This document shows positions 29,940-37,998 of a stretch of DNA of 64,000 nt, piece after piece (positions within the stretch are counted from its first letter, which is position 1; every line of letters begins with the position of its first letter). The position numbers and the translations under genes are program-made. The notes below the pieces were generated by a model. That model saw only the letters and a program-made list of their open reading frames with translations, ran no database searches and was not told the DNA's origin. This stretch comes from a bacterium (GTDB lineage Bacteria > Patescibacteria > CPR2 > UBA1875 > JAJYID01), in assembly GCA_030647205.1 (NCBI GenBank), contig JAUSJO010000006.1, forward strand, positions 34,101 through 98,100, written 5' to 3'.

Positions 29940-31784
29940 TCACCTCTTTCTTATCAGGAATACTTTATTGTCGCTTACGACAACGATATTCCCCTGAAAG
30001 CCGTGGAGTTTTTCATCTCCCTGGATGAATTTGTCAGTTCCGGTAAACTCGAAAGTGCTACCTTTTGTGAGAGACTTTCCTTTTAGCCCATTTGCCGTGG
30101 CAAAAAGAAGCGAACCATTACCTAGGGTCGCACCCTGTAAGTTACCGTGATCTTCATCATTGTATGGTTCACGACTCTTAAAGAGAGAAACGCCTTTGTC
30201 ACTTATATAATCAAGTAGGACAAATGCTTTACCTTTCTTTTTCGTCTCACGGATAACCAGAGTGCCCTTGGTGTCAAACCGGGCATTTAAGGAAACTAGC
30301 TTCTCGCCTTTCTCGAGTTCCCTAACATCAGCTTCATAACTGGCTCCGTTTATCAGGACCCGGTAGACCCACTTATCGAATATCCGACTAACCACTACGA
30401 GCTTTTCTTTGTCACCAACAGTTTCTCCATGAAACCAGGTCTGTTCATCGGCTATAGTGGTAACAGTTCTGCTAACGAGATTCCCTGCCATCATTTCTGA
30501 CTTTAGGAGAATACCGCCGGCCGCTCTGTATAGTGAGTCTTTAGTGCCGGATTTTACGGGATAGTTTTGGAACAAATCGGTTGTGGTTTTTGTAACCACT
30601 GAACCATCATCTGTATCCAAGACTATCAGTCGCTCGGAGCCTTTTCTCAACAAAATTACTTTGTCGAGAGCAATGTCGAAACCCAGATCGGGAGCTACGG
30701 GGAAAAGAACAGTCTTCTGTGTTTTTCCTCCTCTCCATGTATGTAGCACTGCCATTCCATTCTCGTAGGCAATAGCATAAAGCTTGTTGCCAACTAGTTT
30801 GGAGTAGATAAAATGCCCGGACGTCTCAGAAATCATAGATATCTCATAGTCGAGAATAATCTTCTGATTTATTACAAACGCCGACTTTGTGCTGCATACC
30901 GGGCACTGACGCCTACTGTGAGGAAAATACTCATGACACTTAGGACATTCTATTAAGATGCCGTTATATTCCTCGAGAATGTTCTTTGGAAGTTGGCCTA
31001 TACGGCCTTTTTCGAAAGTTTTCTCGAAGTATTCAAGCAGTGCGTCAGAAAGTATTTCCCTACTTAGGGCAAATTTCGGATAACGCACATCTTTATCAAA
31101 TGCAGTTACTTTCTTTTTTGCCCTTTCGGTCAGCTGGTTTATCTTGGGGTGAACACCTCCGTAAGGATGGACTAGAAGTAGTGAACGGAACAGAAGCACT
31201 GCGAAGCTGTACCAGTCCGTCTCGGGGGTAAAGACCAAACCACTGGTAAGATCTTTATTATAGAGAGCCGGACTTAGGAATGGCTCTGTTGCCACTTGGC
31301 AAGGAAACCGATCAAACTGAAAGCTATCTACATCTATGAAATAGACTTGGTCTTTCAGGAAGATCTCGTTTAAGTCATTTAAGTCTCCAACCACGAAGCC
31401 GGCTCTGTGCAGTTTTTCAACTGTACTATAAGCATTCAGAAAGACATCAGTAACATCTTTGATATTGATTCCGCTGGTTTTTCTGAAGTTTCGATTGCTC
31501 AGTTTCGCCAGCGGTTCTGCCCCAGGATCAGCAAGTGGCATCATATATCCAACCACTCTGCCGTTTCCTTCCGCTTTTACCAGTTCACGAGGTGCAAGCA
31601 CCCGATCCGGTAAAAGCGGCCCTTTCTTGAGGAGAGCTTGCAGTTTCTGTGTTTTTTCTCTGCTCGGCTTGTGGAATATCTTGTATGCAGCCTTTCCTTT
31701 CTTTATTACTACTGCCTCGCCACCGGTTCCCAGCACATCTTTCGGGTTGAGATTGATGACTTTTCCCTGCACCACGACTCTCAT
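29940..31784 (-). CDS. Ser/Thr protein kinase with zinc ribbon and C-terminal beta-propeller-like region (TerY-P triad kinase)
   Basis: This 614-residue protein has three parts. A kinase domain (1-265): glycine loop GTGGEAVV (19-26), Lys35, catalytic loop GDLNDLN (Asp134, Asn139), metal-binding DVD (151-153) in place of DFG. A zinc ribbon with C-x2-C-x10-C-x2-C (Cys280, 283, 294, 297). Then about 310 residues of beta-rich repeats that may form a propeller. No membrane segment is seen. Its Shine-Dalgarno site is formed by the last codons of the PP2C gene (GGAGGG-TGA), so the two are tightly coupled. Confidence 0.85.
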   Translation of the reverse strand: MRVVVQGKVINLNPKDVLGTGGEAVVIKKGKAAYKIFHKPSREKTQKLQALLKKGPLLPDRVLAPRELVKAEGNGRVVGYMMPLADPGAEPLAKLSNRNFRKTSGINIKDVTDVFLNAYSTVEKLHRAGFVVGDLNDLNEIFLKDQVYFIDVDSFQFDRFPCQVATEPFLSPALYNKDLTSGLVFTPETDWYSFAVLLFRSLLLVHPYGGVHPKINQLTERAKKKVTAFDKDVRYPKFALSREILSDALLEYFEKTFEKGRIGQLPKNILEEYNGILIECPKCHEYFPHSRRQCPVCSTKSAFVINQKIILDYEISMISETSGHFIYSKLVGNKLYAIAYENGMAVLHTWRGGKTQKTVLFPVAPDLGFDIALDKVILLRKGSERLIVLDTDDGSVVTKTTTDLFQNYPVKSGTKDSLYRAAGGILLKSEMMAGNLVSRTVTTIADEQTWFHGETVGDKEKLVVVSRIFDKWVYRVLINGASYEADVRELEKGEKLVSLNARFDTKGTLVIRETKKKGKAFVLLDYISDKGVSLFKSREPYNDEDHGNLQGATLGNGSLLFATANGLKGKSLTKGSTFEFTGTDKFIQGDEKLHGFQGNIVVVSDNKVFLIRKR

Positions 31785-31787
31785 TTC

Positions 31788-32513
31788 TCACCCTCCTTCC
31801 GTCTGGATTTTCTCGATCGTTATCAAGGTTGCATCGTCTGAGAAGTGCTTTTTCTTTGAGTAAACGTTTAAGAGGCGCTGAACTCCATTTGGATGTTCTT
31901 TGCCCCAGAACTCGTTTATCAGCTCCGGCTCAAAGCCGTCACTTGCTATGGCAACTCTCTGAACTTTCTGCAGATTAACCTCTATCCTCTTGAAACTGAC
32001 TTGCTTTCCGAATAGACGGTAAGCGAAGTAGGCCGGTGTGTTATCCTCATCAATGACGAGAACATCATCATCAATGAATATAGTTCCATCACCGCTTGAG
32101 AATATCACCAGTTTTTTTCCGTCAGTCACAAACCCTAAAATAGTGGCCAAGAGATTATCTTGGACAAATGGAGTCTGCCACCAGCCCCTTGAAAGTTCAT
32201 CGAGAAAATCACCTGTTGAATCTTCGATGTGATCAACGATCTCTTCCAAGGACCATCTTTGGCATATTCTCGGAACTGTGCTTTCACCAAGAATGCTTAC
32301 TACCCTTTGAACAATGAGATTTGCCCCGACCTCGCTGGTCTTGGCGCTCCCGCATCCATCAGAGAGAATACCCGCTCGGAGGATTTTTGGTTCTCCGAAC
32401 AGCGACTTGATTGGTTCCGGCTCATAGATCTGGTAAGCATCCTGACAGTTTTTACCTATCAAGGAATGTTGCCTTCCTATAACCTTGCCTCCCCTTATTC
32501 TAAGAGTGTCCAT
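31788..32513 (-). CDS. PP2C-family protein phosphatase (TerY-P triad)
   Basis: This 241-residue soluble PP2C has its metal-binding residues in order: Asp25 (NCQDAY), Asp52-Gly53 (SDGCGSA), Asp192 (ASDG) and Asp226-Asp227 (SDDAT). It would oppose the kinase encoded three bases downstream. It is the first gene of the long minus-strand transcript and lies 170 bases from a consensus promoter overlapped by NrtR-type boxes, so the triad and the salvage genes appear to be regulated together. Confidence 0.9.
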   Translation of the reverse strand: MDTLRIRGGKVIGRQHSLIGKNCQDAYQIYEPEPIKSLFGEPKILRAGILSDGCGSAKTSEVGANLIVQRVVSILGESTVPRICQRWSLEEIVDHIEDSTGDFLDELSRGWWQTPFVQDNLLATILGFVTDGKKLVIFSSGDGTIFIDDDVLVIDEDNTPAYFAYRLFGKQVSFKRIEVNLQKVQRVAIASDGFEPELINEFWGKEHPNGVQRLLNVYSKKKHFSDDATLITIEKIQTEGG

Positions 32514-32587
32514 TTTGCTTCCCTTCTATAGGTTTTAGCGATTCTTTTGTCAAAGTCCTCATTGGTTTGATATTATCGCTCCTTTGT

Positions 32588-32606
32588 AATTGTTACACAT
32601 ACACTA
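32588..32606 (-). promoter_or_regulatory. NrtR-type box, degenerate third copy
   Basis: In minus-strand sense the box reads TAGTGTATGTGTAACAATT. One half-site matches TAGTGT; the other (AACAATT) is degenerate. Its position in line with two better boxes supports it, but it is the weakest. Confidence 0.5.
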
Positions 32607-32624
32607 ACTCTTTCTATCAATATA

Positions 32625-32643
32625 TAGTGTTTATATAACACTA
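32625..32643. promoter_or_regulatory. NrtR-type operator box, best copy
   Basis: TAGTGTT-TATAT-AACACTA is a perfect 7-5-7 palindrome, extended by A and T on its two sides. Located 112 bases before the PP2C start, downstream of the promoter. Confidence 0.75.
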
Positions 32644-32672
32644 TCTATTCTGGTTATAAAATACACAATGAT

Positions 32673-32691
32673 TAGTGTATATGTGACACTA
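32673..32691. promoter_or_regulatory. NrtR-type operator box overlapping the transcription start
   Basis: TAGTGTA-TATGT-GACACTA, same 7-5-7 layout with six of seven positions symmetric. It begins at the last base of the -10 element and covers the predicted start, where a bound repressor would block transcription. Confidence 0.75.
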
Positions 32692-32718
32692 TTATACGCT
32701 CTTAAAAATCGTTGTCAA
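32691..32718 (-). promoter_or_regulatory. Consensus sigma70 promoter of the triad/NAD-salvage operon
   Basis: On the minus strand, TTGACA (32713-32718), a 16-base spacer and TATAAT (32691-32696), both hexamers perfect. The start is expected near 32684, inside an NrtR-type box. The leader is about 170 bases and carries two more boxes. Confidence 0.85.
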
Positions 32719-32759
32719 GAACTTTTTTCAAAAAAGTCTTATTTTCCCCTATTTCGTGC

Positions 32760-33446
32760 TTATTTCTTTAAGAATTGTCCAAATGGATTGCTAATAAATC
32801 GAATGTCTTTGTCCGTGAACTGATACATTATTGCCGGACGATGAGCGCCACCCTCTTTCATCTTTGTGGCCTTGATCATTCCGGTACTTAGGATCTTTCT
32901 TCTGAAGTTTCTTTTATCGATATCCCGACCCAAAACTATCTCATAAACTTTCTGAAGATCTGTCAAAGAAAAGTATTTGGGGAGCAAACTATAAACAACA
33001 TTTGTATATTCCATTTTCCAGACTAATCTTTTTGTCGCATAGCTCAGTATTTCATTATGATCAAAAGCGAGTTTTGGAATCTTTTTTAAAGGCTGCCATT
33101 TCAATCCTTTAGTATCTTTACCGTTTTTAGCAGACACTGCTTCGGCGCTGACAAGGGCAAAGTAAGCAATGGAAATTACTCTTCCTCTTGGATCTCTTTT
33201 TGGGTCACCAAACGTATAGAGCTGCTCCAGATAGACGTCCTTTACTCCTGTTTTTTCGAATAAAGTTCTCTGAGCCGCCTCTTCGAGATCTTCTTTTTCA
33301 CCTACAAAACCTCCCGGAAGAGACCATCCTTCCGGTCCATATGTCCTCTCTACCGTTAAAACATTCAGCTCGTCGTCAATGATCGTAAAGATAACTACGT
33401 CCGTAGCAACTGATGGAGGGATAAAATTGTCTTTTTTTCTGCTCAT
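32760..33446 (-). CDS. nrtR: NrtR-type transcriptional regulator (Nudix-like domain plus winged helix)
   Basis: This 228-residue protein has an N-terminal Nudix-like domain with PGGFVGEKEDLEEAA and then QRTLFEKTGV where the catalytic REUxEExGU should be, so hydrolysis is probably lost. LEQLYTFGDPKRDPRGRVISIAYFAL is the typical NrtR block. The C-terminal part (about 150-225) fits the winged helix. NrtR represses NAD genes and is released by ADP-ribose. Here it lies beside nadK and the salvage operon, with matching palindromes at both promoters. It starts in TAATG overlap with the upstream gene. Confidence 0.92.
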   Translation of the reverse strand: MSRKKDNFIPPSVATDVVIFTIIDDELNVLTVERTYGPEGWSLPGGFVGEKEDLEEAAQRTLFEKTGVKDVYLEQLYTFGDPKRDPRGRVISIAYFALVSAEAVSAKNGKDTKGLKWQPLKKIPKLAFDHNEILSYATKRLVWKMEYTNVVYSLLPKYFSLTDLQKVYEIVLGRDIDKRNFRRKILSTGMIKATKMKEGGAHRPAIMYQFTDKDIRFISNPFGQFLKK

Positions 33447-33838
33447 TATATTGCTCCTATGCTTTTCATATATTCTTCATATCTTCTGACAAACTCCTCG
33501 ATATCATCTTTGTATACCCTAACTTCATGATAATCATCCGGATTGCCCTTTATCCCAATTCCATCCCCTAAATAGGGGTATTCATCAGAAAAATTTTTGT
33601 TAATATAGCGGCTGCCGTACTGGCTTTGTTTGCCTAAAAGATCATGCGATATCACACCAAATTTTACAAATCCTTCCTGATCTATTTCTGCAAAAATTTC
33701 CGGTAATTCTCCACCTCTGTTTTTTCTATGCCAATCATCATTTTCCTTTGCTTTCTCTAGAGCTTCTAACACCCGAGTATGCAAATCCTTTTCTTGAACC
33801 TCCTCTTGTCCTTCTTCTGTTTTTGGTATTTCTCCCAT
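33446..33838 (-). CDS. Unknown soluble protein between nadK and nrtR
   Basis: This 130-residue acidic protein is of unknown family, with a charged helical N-terminus and a mixed C-terminal part (VRVYKDDIEEFVRRYEEYMKSIG). It has no Shine-Dalgarno site; it starts 31 bases after nadK and ends in TAATG overlap with nrtR. It is therefore probably part of the nadK-nrtR operon. Confidence 0.7.
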   Translation of the reverse strand: MGEIPKTEEGQEEVQEKDLHTRVLEALEKAKENDDWHRKNRGGELPEIFAEIDQEGFVKFGVISHDLLGKQSQYGSRYINKNFSDEYPYLGDGIGIKGNPDDYHEVRVYKDDIEEFVRRYEEYMKSIGAI

Positions 33839-33869
33839 ATGTTTGATTTAACTACTATTTAAATTTTCC

Positions 33870-34709
33870 TCAGTTTTTGTCATATGCTCTGACGGCTACA
33901 TTATGGTTAGATAAGTTAAACTTTTTCTCTAACGCCTCATAAAAATGATCTTTGTTAAAAAGAACCATACGATAATAATGAGATTTTCTAAGCTTCACCA
34001 CATCTCCCTCTTTTAGAGGAATACCCTTTGATCCGTCAACAGAAAGAAATGCTTCTTCTCCCTCGATATTTTTAAGCTCAGTAACCTCCGTCTCAGGCAC
34101 CAGGATTGTGGGGACAGGAAGTCCCTGCGGGCATATGGAAGTGACAAAGAAACATTTTACACCCGGAGCGGCAATAGGCCCCCCGGCAGAAAGGTTATAT
34201 GCGGTGGAACCTGTTGTCGTAGAAACCAAAACGCCGTCTCCTCTAAACTTTACCCGATGAGTGCCACCCACAGAAACCCCGACAGTTACAACCGAAGATA
34301 ATCCCTTCACCACTACATCATTTACAACATAATCTGACCTGACAAGATTGCCCCCACTCATAAGGTCAGCTAAGATCCCGACCCTTTCCTGCAAATGATA
34401 ATCTTTGCCTTCTTCGCCCTTAACAAATTGAAGAACCTTCTCGGCCGCATCCTCTTCCTCAACCACCGCTAGAAATCCTACTCTACCGGCATTAACACCT
34501 AAAATAGGGATGTCTTTTTCTTTGGCAAATCGTATTGCTTCTATAATAGTACCGTCACCACCAATAGCAATAACCGCCTGAACGTCATGATCAGCTTCTT
34601 TTGCCGGAACGACTTCTACACCTTCTTTATCCAAAGCAGAGGCAATTACCTTTGAGATCTTGACTGCTTTTTCCCTGCCCTCATTTACAACTACTGCTAT
34701 TTTTTTCAT
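33870..34709 (-). CDS. nadK: NAD kinase
   Basis: This 279-residue NAD kinase phosphorylates NAD+ to NADP+. The GGDGT motif is in AIGGDGTIIEA (about 53-57), with NAGRVGFLA and the TTTGSTAYNLSAGGPI block that binds NAD. ATG 34709 is preferred over an open upstream extension to 34754 because MKKIAVVVNEG is the usual beginning and a perfect TATAAT lies six bases before it, making the message leaderless. An NrtR-type box covers that promoter. Confidence 0.95.
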   Translation of the reverse strand: MKKIAVVVNEGREKAVKISKVIASALDKEGVEVVPAKEADHDVQAVIAIGGDGTIIEAIRFAKEKDIPILGVNAGRVGFLAVVEEEDAAEKVLQFVKGEEGKDYHLQERVGILADLMSGGNLVRSDYVVNDVVVKGLSSVVTVGVSVGGTHRVKFRGDGVLVSTTTGSTAYNLSAGGPIAAPGVKCFFVTSICPQGLPVPTILVPETEVTELKNIEGEEAFLSVDGSKGIPLKEGDVVKLRKSHYYRMVLFNKDHFYEALEKKFNLSNHNVAVRAYDKN

Positions 34710-34743
34710 AGTGTTATTATAACACATCATATCAAAGTGTCTA
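34709..34743 (-). promoter_or_regulatory. nadK promoter with overlapping NrtR-type box, leaderless
   Basis: On the minus strand: TAGACA (34738-34743), a 16-base spacer, TATAAT (34716-34721), then six bases and ATG. The box TAGTGTT-ATTAT-AACACAT (34709-34727) has the 7-5-7 layout of the operators at 32625 and 32673, with the outer two bases of one arm off consensus. It covers the -10 element and the start. Confidence 0.72.
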
Positions 34744-34804
34744 TTGATCTTCATGCCTCAAAGATCTAATGCTATAATAACTGAGAAGGCATAACTATAA
34801 ATCT

Positions 34805-36406
34805 ATGACATATATATTATTTCCCGGCAGACATCACCTCCTAACAAACTTTCAATTTGATTATCTAAATCAAATAGCCAAAGAAGGGTTAGCGGGTATA
34901 AAAGATATTGATGGTAAATCCTTCTCGCCAAACGAGAAAGTTGATGAAGTTGTTTTCGCTATTACCTCTGCAAATCACGCAAATACCAGAAGGAATCCAT
35001 TGCCGCTATATCAAAGAGCAATGGCTGTCCAAGATTTCTCGCACGATCTCCCTATAAAAACCACGATATACGATATTAACGATATCGGGGTCAGCGAGAG
35101 CTTTGCCGACTATGTTCTAAAGAGAATCTATAGCCGCAGTGAGGGAAGCCTAAAACTAACTCCCGATAATACTATTGTCGCATGCTCTACACCTGTGCTT
35201 GAAATGTACAAGAAACTAGGCTTTAGGATCTTACCCGTAGAACTCCTATCCAAAGATTTCAAAAGATATGCAGACAATTTGCCATGGGAAATAATCGAAG
35301 AAGTCGCAAATATCCAAGACAACTGGATGGAGAATAAACTATATAAGGGAAAAACCCATCCAGCCTCGAAAAGACTATGGGAAACTTATGATATTGGAGA
35401 CAAAGTCCAGCAGCTCTTTAGAGACACTATAATAGGAGAAGATGGCGATATTACAGAGACTAGAGATTACAATACCTATGTGCGTTCCATGGATCATAGT
35501 ACCGAACAAAAATACTCCGAAACTTCAAGTTTTGTCAAACCGGGGAGAATTGGCGACATCGGATGTGCCGTAGGATCATGGATCAAGTTTGCCTGCCAAG
35601 ACTCAAGACTGGCAGAGTCAGATTTCTATGGGATAGAAGTGACTAGAAAACTCTACGATATTTGCGAACAAAGAAAGGATAATGGAGAGTTTTCTAGTGA
35701 TTACGTGTTTTTCTCAAGAAAAAATGCCATAACCGGCCTGGTCTTTGAACCCGATAGCATGGATAGTATCCTAACATCATCCCTAACTCATGAGATAGAA
35801 TCTTATGGAGGCAGAGGAGATCTTCTTAAATTTATTAAAAACCGAGCTGCCGAGTTAAATGAGGGGGGACGATGGATAAACAGGGACGTTGTCGGCCCGG
35901 ACGATGGTAGCAAAACTGTATATTTGGAGCTAAACTCTTCAGATGGAAGGAATGATGACTATGATCAAGCAATTGGAAACCGAGATAAGTTAAAGGAATA
36001 TTTAGACGGTCTATCTACTTATGCTAAATTTTTACGATTCTCCAAAGATTTTAGGAAAAATGAAAGCGAGCAGGTCAAATATGAAGCTGTCTCTATTGAT
36101 AATAAAAACCTGATTAAACTACAGCTAAAAGATGCCTGTGAGTTTGTGACTAAAAAGGACTATACCGACAACTGGCAAAGTGAAATGCATGAGACTTTCT
36201 GTTTCTGGAGTTTTGATGACTGGAAACAACACTTGGAAAAGGCCGGGTTAAAGGTTCATCCGCAATCAAAAGCTTTCGTAAATCCGTGGGTAATCAAGAA
36301 GCGGGTCCAAGGGAAAGTAAAACTCTATACACTACAAGACAAAACACTAAATGAAATCGATTATCCTGTCAGTAATATGGTCTTAGTCGCCGAGAAACGC
36401 CATTAG
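34805..36406 (+). CDS. Nucleotidyltransferase-like / SAM methyltransferase fusion
   Basis: This 533-residue protein begins like an NMN adenylyltransferase of the NadM type: FPGRHHLLTNFQ, ITSANHANTRRNPLPLYQRA and VACSTPVLEMYKKLGF correspond to the GRFQP.H.GH, GSA..SHT..NPF and N.L..LF..AG segments. In the usual (T/H)xGH motif the end reads TNFQ, so activity is uncertain. A class I SAM methyltransferase follows (IGDIGCAVGSWIKFA near residue 250). It is divergent from nadK and could supply the missing adenylyltransferase step or use an NAD-like substrate. Both ideas are inference. Confidence 0.65.
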   Translation: MTYILFPGRHHLLTNFQFDYLNQIAKEGLAGIKDIDGKSFSPNEKVDEVVFAITSANHANTRRNPLPLYQRAMAVQDFSHDLPIKTTIYDINDIGVSESFADYVLKRIYSRSEGSLKLTPDNTIVACSTPVLEMYKKLGFRILPVELLSKDFKRYADNLPWEIIEEVANIQDNWMENKLYKGKTHPASKRLWETYDIGDKVQQLFRDTIIGEDGDITETRDYNTYVRSMDHSTEQKYSETSSFVKPGRIGDIGCAVGSWIKFACQDSRLAESDFYGIEVTRKLYDICEQRKDNGEFSSDYVFFSRKNAITGLVFEPDSMDSILTSSLTHEIESYGGRGDLLKFIKNRAAELNEGGRWINRDVVGPDDGSKTVYLELNSSDGRNDDYDQAIGNRDKLKEYLDGLSTYAKFLRFSKDFRKNESEQVKYEAVSIDNKNLIKLQLKDACEFVTKKDYTDNWQSEMHETFCFWSFDDWKQHLEKAGLKVHPQSKAFVNPWVIKKRVQGKVKLYTLQDKTLNEIDYPVSNMVLVAEKRH

Positions 36407-36420
36407 AAAAGTCTATGTCT

Positions 36421-37401
36421 TCATTTTTTAATGAGACCCGGAAACATAACATCAGCAAGATAACTTGCTACATTTCTCGATTTTCCTTTACCCGGCATCA
36501 TGTGCATGCTCAGTCCCGGGTTTGAGTTGACCTCAACAATACCATAACTAGACTTTGTTTGTGGCTCATCAATGTTTTCGGTCATTATATCTAAACCAAT
36601 AAAAGGTAAACCTTGAAAAACATCTAACACTTTTTGAGCAATGTCGATAACTGAACTATGCACTTCATCTGTAACGTCTTCACTCACTCCTCCCTTAGCC
36701 AAGTTTGAGGTCTTTCTTAAATAAATCTTTTCATCTTTTTTTGGTATATACCTGAGATCTTTACCAGACTCCTTAAGAAAATTATCAACCTGCCTGTCAA
36801 ACACAATTGGACAGAGATATCTTTTTTTACGGTCGTCCCTCTTTTTTGACTCGATCTCACCCAACTCACTTATATTATGTTTACCGTCACCTATAACATG
36901 AGCTGGGTCTCTATTAAGAACAGCGTACTTTCCTTCTATAGTAATAAAAACCCGATATTCTTTGCCGGGGAGATGTTTTTCTACAAGGAAGAGCGTGTTT
37001 ACACCTGTTTCTTCTTCTAAGTGGTTGACGGCCGACACAAGTTCTCTTTCATTTTTTATCTCTACAAAAACACTGTCGCCATGAGAACCCCAGTTTGGTT
37101 TGACAACTACCGGAAATCCAATCTTTTGAGCGTACTCTACAGCTTCCTTAAATGAATGCGCGCTAAAAACTTCTCCTTCCGGAGCGCTGATTCCATTTTT
37201 CCGAAGAAGATTTTTCGTAAGATATTTATCAGCAGTCATTTTAACCAGATTATAGGGTGAGAGAGAACTGAACCTATCCAAAAGGAACTCCTTTCGCCCC
37301 TCATAAATTACTTCAATGAGTTCTATTTCCGGGTCAGCATCTCTAACTTTGGCCCCACGTCTTTTAAGTTCATCGACTAGAAGTTTTTGATTGGTATGCA
37401 T
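36421..37401 (-). CDS. ATP-grasp ligase, cyanophycin synthetase / GshAB-like
   Basis: This 326-residue protein is an ATP-grasp enzyme: FPVVVKPNWGSHGDSV carries the first ATP-binding lysine, EYRVFITIEGKYAVLNRDPAHVIGDG matches the block found in cyanophycin synthetase and fused glutathione synthetases, and GIVEVNSNPGL holds the metal-binding Glu and Asn. Such enzymes join a carboxylate to an amine via an acylphosphate. The usual extra domains of CphA or GshAB are absent. It is the last gene of a six-gene operon and follows a Ser/Gly-rich small protein by 32 bases. Confidence 0.85.
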   Translation of the reverse strand: MHTNQKLLVDELKRRGAKVRDADPEIELIEVIYEGRKEFLLDRFSSLSPYNLVKMTADKYLTKNLLRKNGISAPEGEVFSAHSFKEAVEYAQKIGFPVVVKPNWGSHGDSVFVEIKNERELVSAVNHLEEETGVNTLFLVEKHLPGKEYRVFITIEGKYAVLNRDPAHVIGDGKHNISELGEIESKKRDDRKKRYLCPIVFDRQVDNFLKESGKDLRYIPKKDEKIYLRKTSNLAKGGVSEDVTDEVHSSVIDIAQKVLDVFQGLPFIGLDIMTENIDEPQTKSSYGIVEVNSNPGLSMHMMPGKGKSRNVASYLADVMFPGLIKK

Positions 37402-37433
37402 CTTACCTGTCGAGTATTAAATGTGGCATCTTC

Positions 37434-37952
37434 CTAAGATGACTCACCATTACTATTGATTATCAAGCCTCTCCCCGTAGATCTTCCCCCACCGTACCTT
37501 CCTCGGTCTGCGCTACCCGACTCACCAGAGGAGTTGCTAGTATTAAATACACCCTTCACTCTACCCCCACTCCCTGACTCGTCACTCTTTTCTCTAGAAG
37601 ACTTACTTTCTGACCTTTGGGCTCTACTGGCTTCCGATTCCCCCATATCACGAGCTGACGACTCTCCCTTTTCTGCCTTCCGCTCACCCTCACTATCTGA
37701 TAACTCTTTCTTTTTTTGATCGATCGTGCGATCAAGTATCTGATTGTCTAAAATCCTCGCCTTGTCGAAATCTCCGGCATCGAGCGCTTTTCTAAGAGCC
37801 CTACGCAGGTCTTTAAGACTCTGGCGCTCCTTATCAGAAAATTCACGGTTAATCTCACCTCTAGTTCCCTTTTCACCTTTACGGACAATACCCCCTGACT
37901 CACCGCTTGTTTCTCGGGGTGATTCGCCTCCTTCACTCATTCTCTCCAACAT
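37434..37952 (-). CDS. Ser/Glu/Arg/Gly-rich low-complexity protein
   Basis: This 172-residue protein has no recognised domain. A Gly/Ser/Glu-rich start (1-38) is followed by a short helical section (about 39-85, SLKDLRRALRKALDAGDFDKARILD), then a long Ser-rich charged stretch and a Gly/Arg-rich tail ending LIINSNGESS. No signal peptide is present. Between an ATP-grasp ligase and a methyltransferase gene, a modified substrate or scaffold is conceivable, but nothing proves it. The start follows GGGAGAGAGAAC. Confidence 0.65.
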   Translation of the reverse strand: MLERMSEGGESPRETSGESGGIVRKGEKGTRGEINREFSDKERQSLKDLRRALRKALDAGDFDKARILDNQILDRTIDQKKKELSDSEGERKAEKGESSARDMGESEASRAQRSESKSSREKSDESGSGGRVKGVFNTSNSSGESGSADRGRYGGGRSTGRGLIINSNGESS

Positions 37953-37998
37953 GTTCTCTCTCCCAATTAGTTAAATTTATAATAACACTGAGACCACA

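Noticed and set aside
28154..31863. Several plus-strand open frames opposite the VWA, nicotinamidase and kinase genes
   Set aside because: All are antisense to genes with intact catalytic motifs and lack start signals.
32701..32740. The ACTTTTTT/AAAAAAGT inverted repeat as the nrtR terminator
   Set aside because: The stem is almost only A-T and overlaps the -35 side of the triad promoter; it is too weak to claim.
37434..37974. Plus-strand Ser/Pro/Leu-rich frames opposite the low-complexity gene
   Set aside because: They are reverse-complement images of the Gly/Ser/Glu-rich gene, which has the ribosome-binding site and fits the operon direction.
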